From: an uncultured Megamonas sp.
GTDB lineage: Bacteria > Bacillota > Negativicutes > Selenomonadales > Selenomonadaceae
NCBI GenBank assembly: GCA_900554895.1
Contig: USIX01000045.1
Coordinates: 1-15,527 of the forward strand
Reading direction: 5' to 3'
DNA length: 15,527 bases
The position numbers and the translations under genes are program-made. This document shows, piece after piece, positions 14,017 to 15,527 of this stretch; within the stretch, counting starts at the first letter, position 1; each line of letters starts with the position of its first letter. Below the pieces are notes generated by a model that saw only the letters and a program-made list of their open reading frames with translations, had not been told where the DNA came from and searched no databases.

Positions 14017-15378
14017 GTGATTACAGTAAATGATATCTTAGAAACTAATCGCATGATAACGGAAAACAAATTGGACGTGCGCACTATTACTCTCGGTTTA
14101 AGCCTCAGAGACTGTGCTCATCCTAATTTAAAACAGTTTTGCGACAATGTTTATGATAAAATCACCAAATCCGGTGAATTTCTGGTAAAAACAGGCGAGG
14201 ATATCGCCAGTGAATACGGTATTCCTATCATTAACAAACGTGTTTCCGTAACACCGATTGCCATTGCAGCTGAAGCCTGCAAAACAGATACCTACGTACC
14301 TGTAGCTGAAGCAATGGATAAAGCGGCGAAGGAAATCGGCATCGATTTTATCGGCGGTTTTTCTGCACTGGTGGAAAAAGGCTACACTAACGGCGACCGC
14401 ATTTTGATAAATTCCATTCCGCAGGCACTGACTGTGACTGATTTGGTCTGCTCATCCGTGAATTTGGGCTCGACAAAAGCCGGTATCAATATGGATTGTG
14501 TACGTGAAATGGGCGAAATTGTAAAACGTACGGCTGAACTCACTCGCGACCGTGAAGCAATCGGCTGTGCCAAACTCGTAATATTTGCCAATGCTCCCGG
14601 CGACAATCCGTTTATGGCCGGTGCCTTTCACGGCGTAAGCGAAGCAGAAAAAGTAGTAAGTGTCGGCGTCAGCGGTCCGGGCGTTGTAAAACACGCGCTT
14701 GAAGGTTTAAAAGGCGCTGATTTTACTGAAGTTGCCGAAACAATTAAAAAGACAGCTTTCAAAATCACCCGTGTCGGCCAGCTTGTGGCTAAAGAAGCCT
14801 CCAAACGTCTTGGGGTACAATTCGGTATTATCGACCTGTCGCTCGCTCCTACTCCGGCAGTCGGCGACAGCGTTGCACACATTCTCGAAGAAATGGGACT
14901 GGAAAGCTGCGGTGCTCCGGGTACAACGGCAGCTCTTGCTCTTTTAAATGATGCTGTCAAAAAAGGCGGTCTTATGGCTTCCTCCCATGTCGGCGGATTG
15001 AGCGGTGCTTTCATTCCGGTAAGTGAAGATGCAGGCATGATTGATGCTGTAGCCCGCGGCAGTCTTTCTATCGAAAAACTTGAAGCTATGACCTGCGTAT
15101 GCTCCGTAGGCCTTGACATGATTGCCGTTGCCGGTGATACTCCTGCTTCTACGATTTCCGGCATTATCGCCGATGAAGCTGCTATCGGCATGATTAATAA
15201 TAAAACAACGGCTGTCCGTATCATTCCTGTTCCTGGCAAAAAAATCGGTGATACGGTAAACTTCGGCGGACTTCTCGGTTACTGTCCGATTGTCAAAGTC
15301 CGCAGCGAATACAGCTCCGATGCCTTCATTGCACGCGGCGGTCGCATTCCTGCACCTGTCCGCAGCTTAACAAACTGA
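14017..15378 (+). CDS. UPF0210/DUF711 family protein
   Basis: The gene starts at GTG 14017 with GGAGGA 6 bases upstream and encodes 453 residues, the usual family length. Recognisable conserved stretches are [14 protein letters not shown] near the start, [70 protein letters not shown], and a glycine-rich end with [12 protein letters not shown]. From general knowledge this family has a pyruvate formate-lyase/glycyl-radical-like barrel fold, but no activity has been shown. I see no signal peptide or membrane segment, so it is cytoplasmic. It forms a probable two-gene operon with the ACT protein. No clear terminator follows before the tRNA promoter. Confidence 0.9.
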   Translation: MITVNDILETNRMITENKLDVRTITLGLSLRDCAHPNLKQFCDNVYDKITKSGEFLVKTGEDIASEYGIPIINKRVSVTPIAIAAEACKTDTYVPVAEAMDKAAKEIGIDFIGGFSALVEKGYTNGDRILINSIPQALTVTDLVCSSVNLGSTKAGINMDCVREMGEIVKRTAELTRDREAIGCAKLVIFANAPGDNPFMAGAFHGVSEAEKVVSVGVSGPGVVKHALEGLKGADFTEVAETIKKTAFKITRVGQLVAKEASKRLGVQFGIIDLSLAPTPAVGDSVAHILEEMGLESCGAPGTTAALALLNDAVKKGGLMASSHVGGLSGAFIPVSEDAGMIDAVARGSLSIEKLEAMTCVCSVGLDMIAVAGDTPASTISGIIADEAAIGMINNKTTAVRIIPVPGKKIGDTVNFGGLLGYCPIVKVRSEYSSDAFIARGGRIPAPVRSLTN

Positions 15379-15405
15379 TAAAAATAAAAAATTTAAAAAT
15401 AAGTG

Positions 15406-15434
15406 TTGACAAATTATATTGATATAGATATAAT
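15406..15434 (+). promoter_or_regulatory. Consensus sigma-70 promoter of the tRNA gene
   Basis: TTGACA and TATAAT are both perfect and are separated by exactly 17 bases. The predicted start is near 15441, about 32 bases before the tRNA. Such a strong promoter is typical of stable RNA genes and may drive further tRNAs beyond the window. Confidence 0.9.
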
Positions 15435-15439
15435 ATTAA

Positions 15440-15472
15440 ATGTTCTCAAGAGAGATTTCTCGAATGAGACAT
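15440..15472 (+). other. Foldable 5' leader of the pre-tRNA
   Basis: ATGTTCTC (15440-15447) can pair with GAGACAT (15466-15472) with one bulged T, enclosing GAGA-GATT-TCTC. The whole transcribed leader up to the RNase P cleavage point can thus form a hairpin. Confidence 0.4.
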
Positions 15473-15527
15473 GCGCCCATAGCTCAGCTGGATAGAGCAC
15501 ACGCCTTCTAAGCGTGCGGTCGCAGGT
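15473..15527 (+). tRNA. tRNA-Arg (anticodon UCU), truncated at the window edge
   Basis: The acceptor strand GCGCCCA, T8-A9, the D-stem GCTC/GAGC, the anticodon stem CACGC/GCGTG with loop CTTCTAA, and a 5-base variable loop are all present. Loop positions 34-36 read TCT, which decodes AGA as arginine. The sequence stops in the T-stem, so the 3' third lies outside. Confidence 0.92.

Noticed and set aside
14628..15239. 203-codon minus-strand open frame within the UPF0210 gene
   Set aside because: It is opposite a strongly matching family protein; its composition is that of a complementary-strand shadow.
1..15527. CRISPR array, phage structural genes or a defence cluster
   Set aside because: No regularly spaced repeats, Cas proteins or phage genes were seen apart from the lone XRE switch and the tnpB remnant.

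Overview
The window reads as chromosomal DNA of an AT-rich, gut-type anaerobe of the Negativicutes (Firmicutes-lineage bacteria with an outer membrane), most likely near Megamonas/Selenomonadaceae. This is inferred from the mix of strong purine-rich ribosome binding sites, Firmicutes-style genes (UPF0237/UPF0210 pair, B12-binding radical SAM protein), an adhesin with Negativicutes-like repeat phrasing, and a complete L-fucose pathway. No sequence search was possible, so the genus is a guess.

Layout. Bases 1-983 (minus) hold the first 327 codons of a secreted surface protein that runs off the left edge. Upstream lies a decayed IS200/IS605-type tnpB (1054-2023, minus). Next is a divergent regulator switch: a 53-residue protein (minus) and an XRE-type repressor (plus), sharing an intergenic region with two good promoters and several small palindromes.

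Bases 2948-10834 hold the centre of the window, an L-fucose catabolic locus. There are two minus-strand units: fucI-fucA, and then, behind a terminator and a second promoter, a RhaB-like fuculokinase (fucK), fucU, fucP and a cytidylate-kinase-like gene. An AraC-family activator is transcribed away from fucI. Both fuc units start with nearly the same 67-bp promoter block (57 of 67 positions by hand count), with identical spacing of a GTGA direct repeat, a poor -35 and a consensus -10. This is good evidence for one activator, probably the adjacent AraC protein, controlling both. Together FucP (uptake), FucU (anomer exchange), FucI (isomerase), FucK (kinase) and FucA (aldolase) take L-fucose to dihydroxyacetone phosphate and L-lactaldehyde. 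No lactaldehyde reductase or microcompartment gene is present here.

Bases 10835-13524 (minus) hold two translationally coupled radical SAM genes (a B12-binding DUF4080-type protein, then a YhcC/TIGR01212 protein). Diverging from them, 13717-15378 holds an ACT-domain regulator-like protein (UPF0237) and a UPF0210/DUF711 protein, a widely conserved pair of uncertain function. The window ends in the first 55 bases of tRNA-Arg(UCU), preceded by a perfect consensus sigma-70 promoter.
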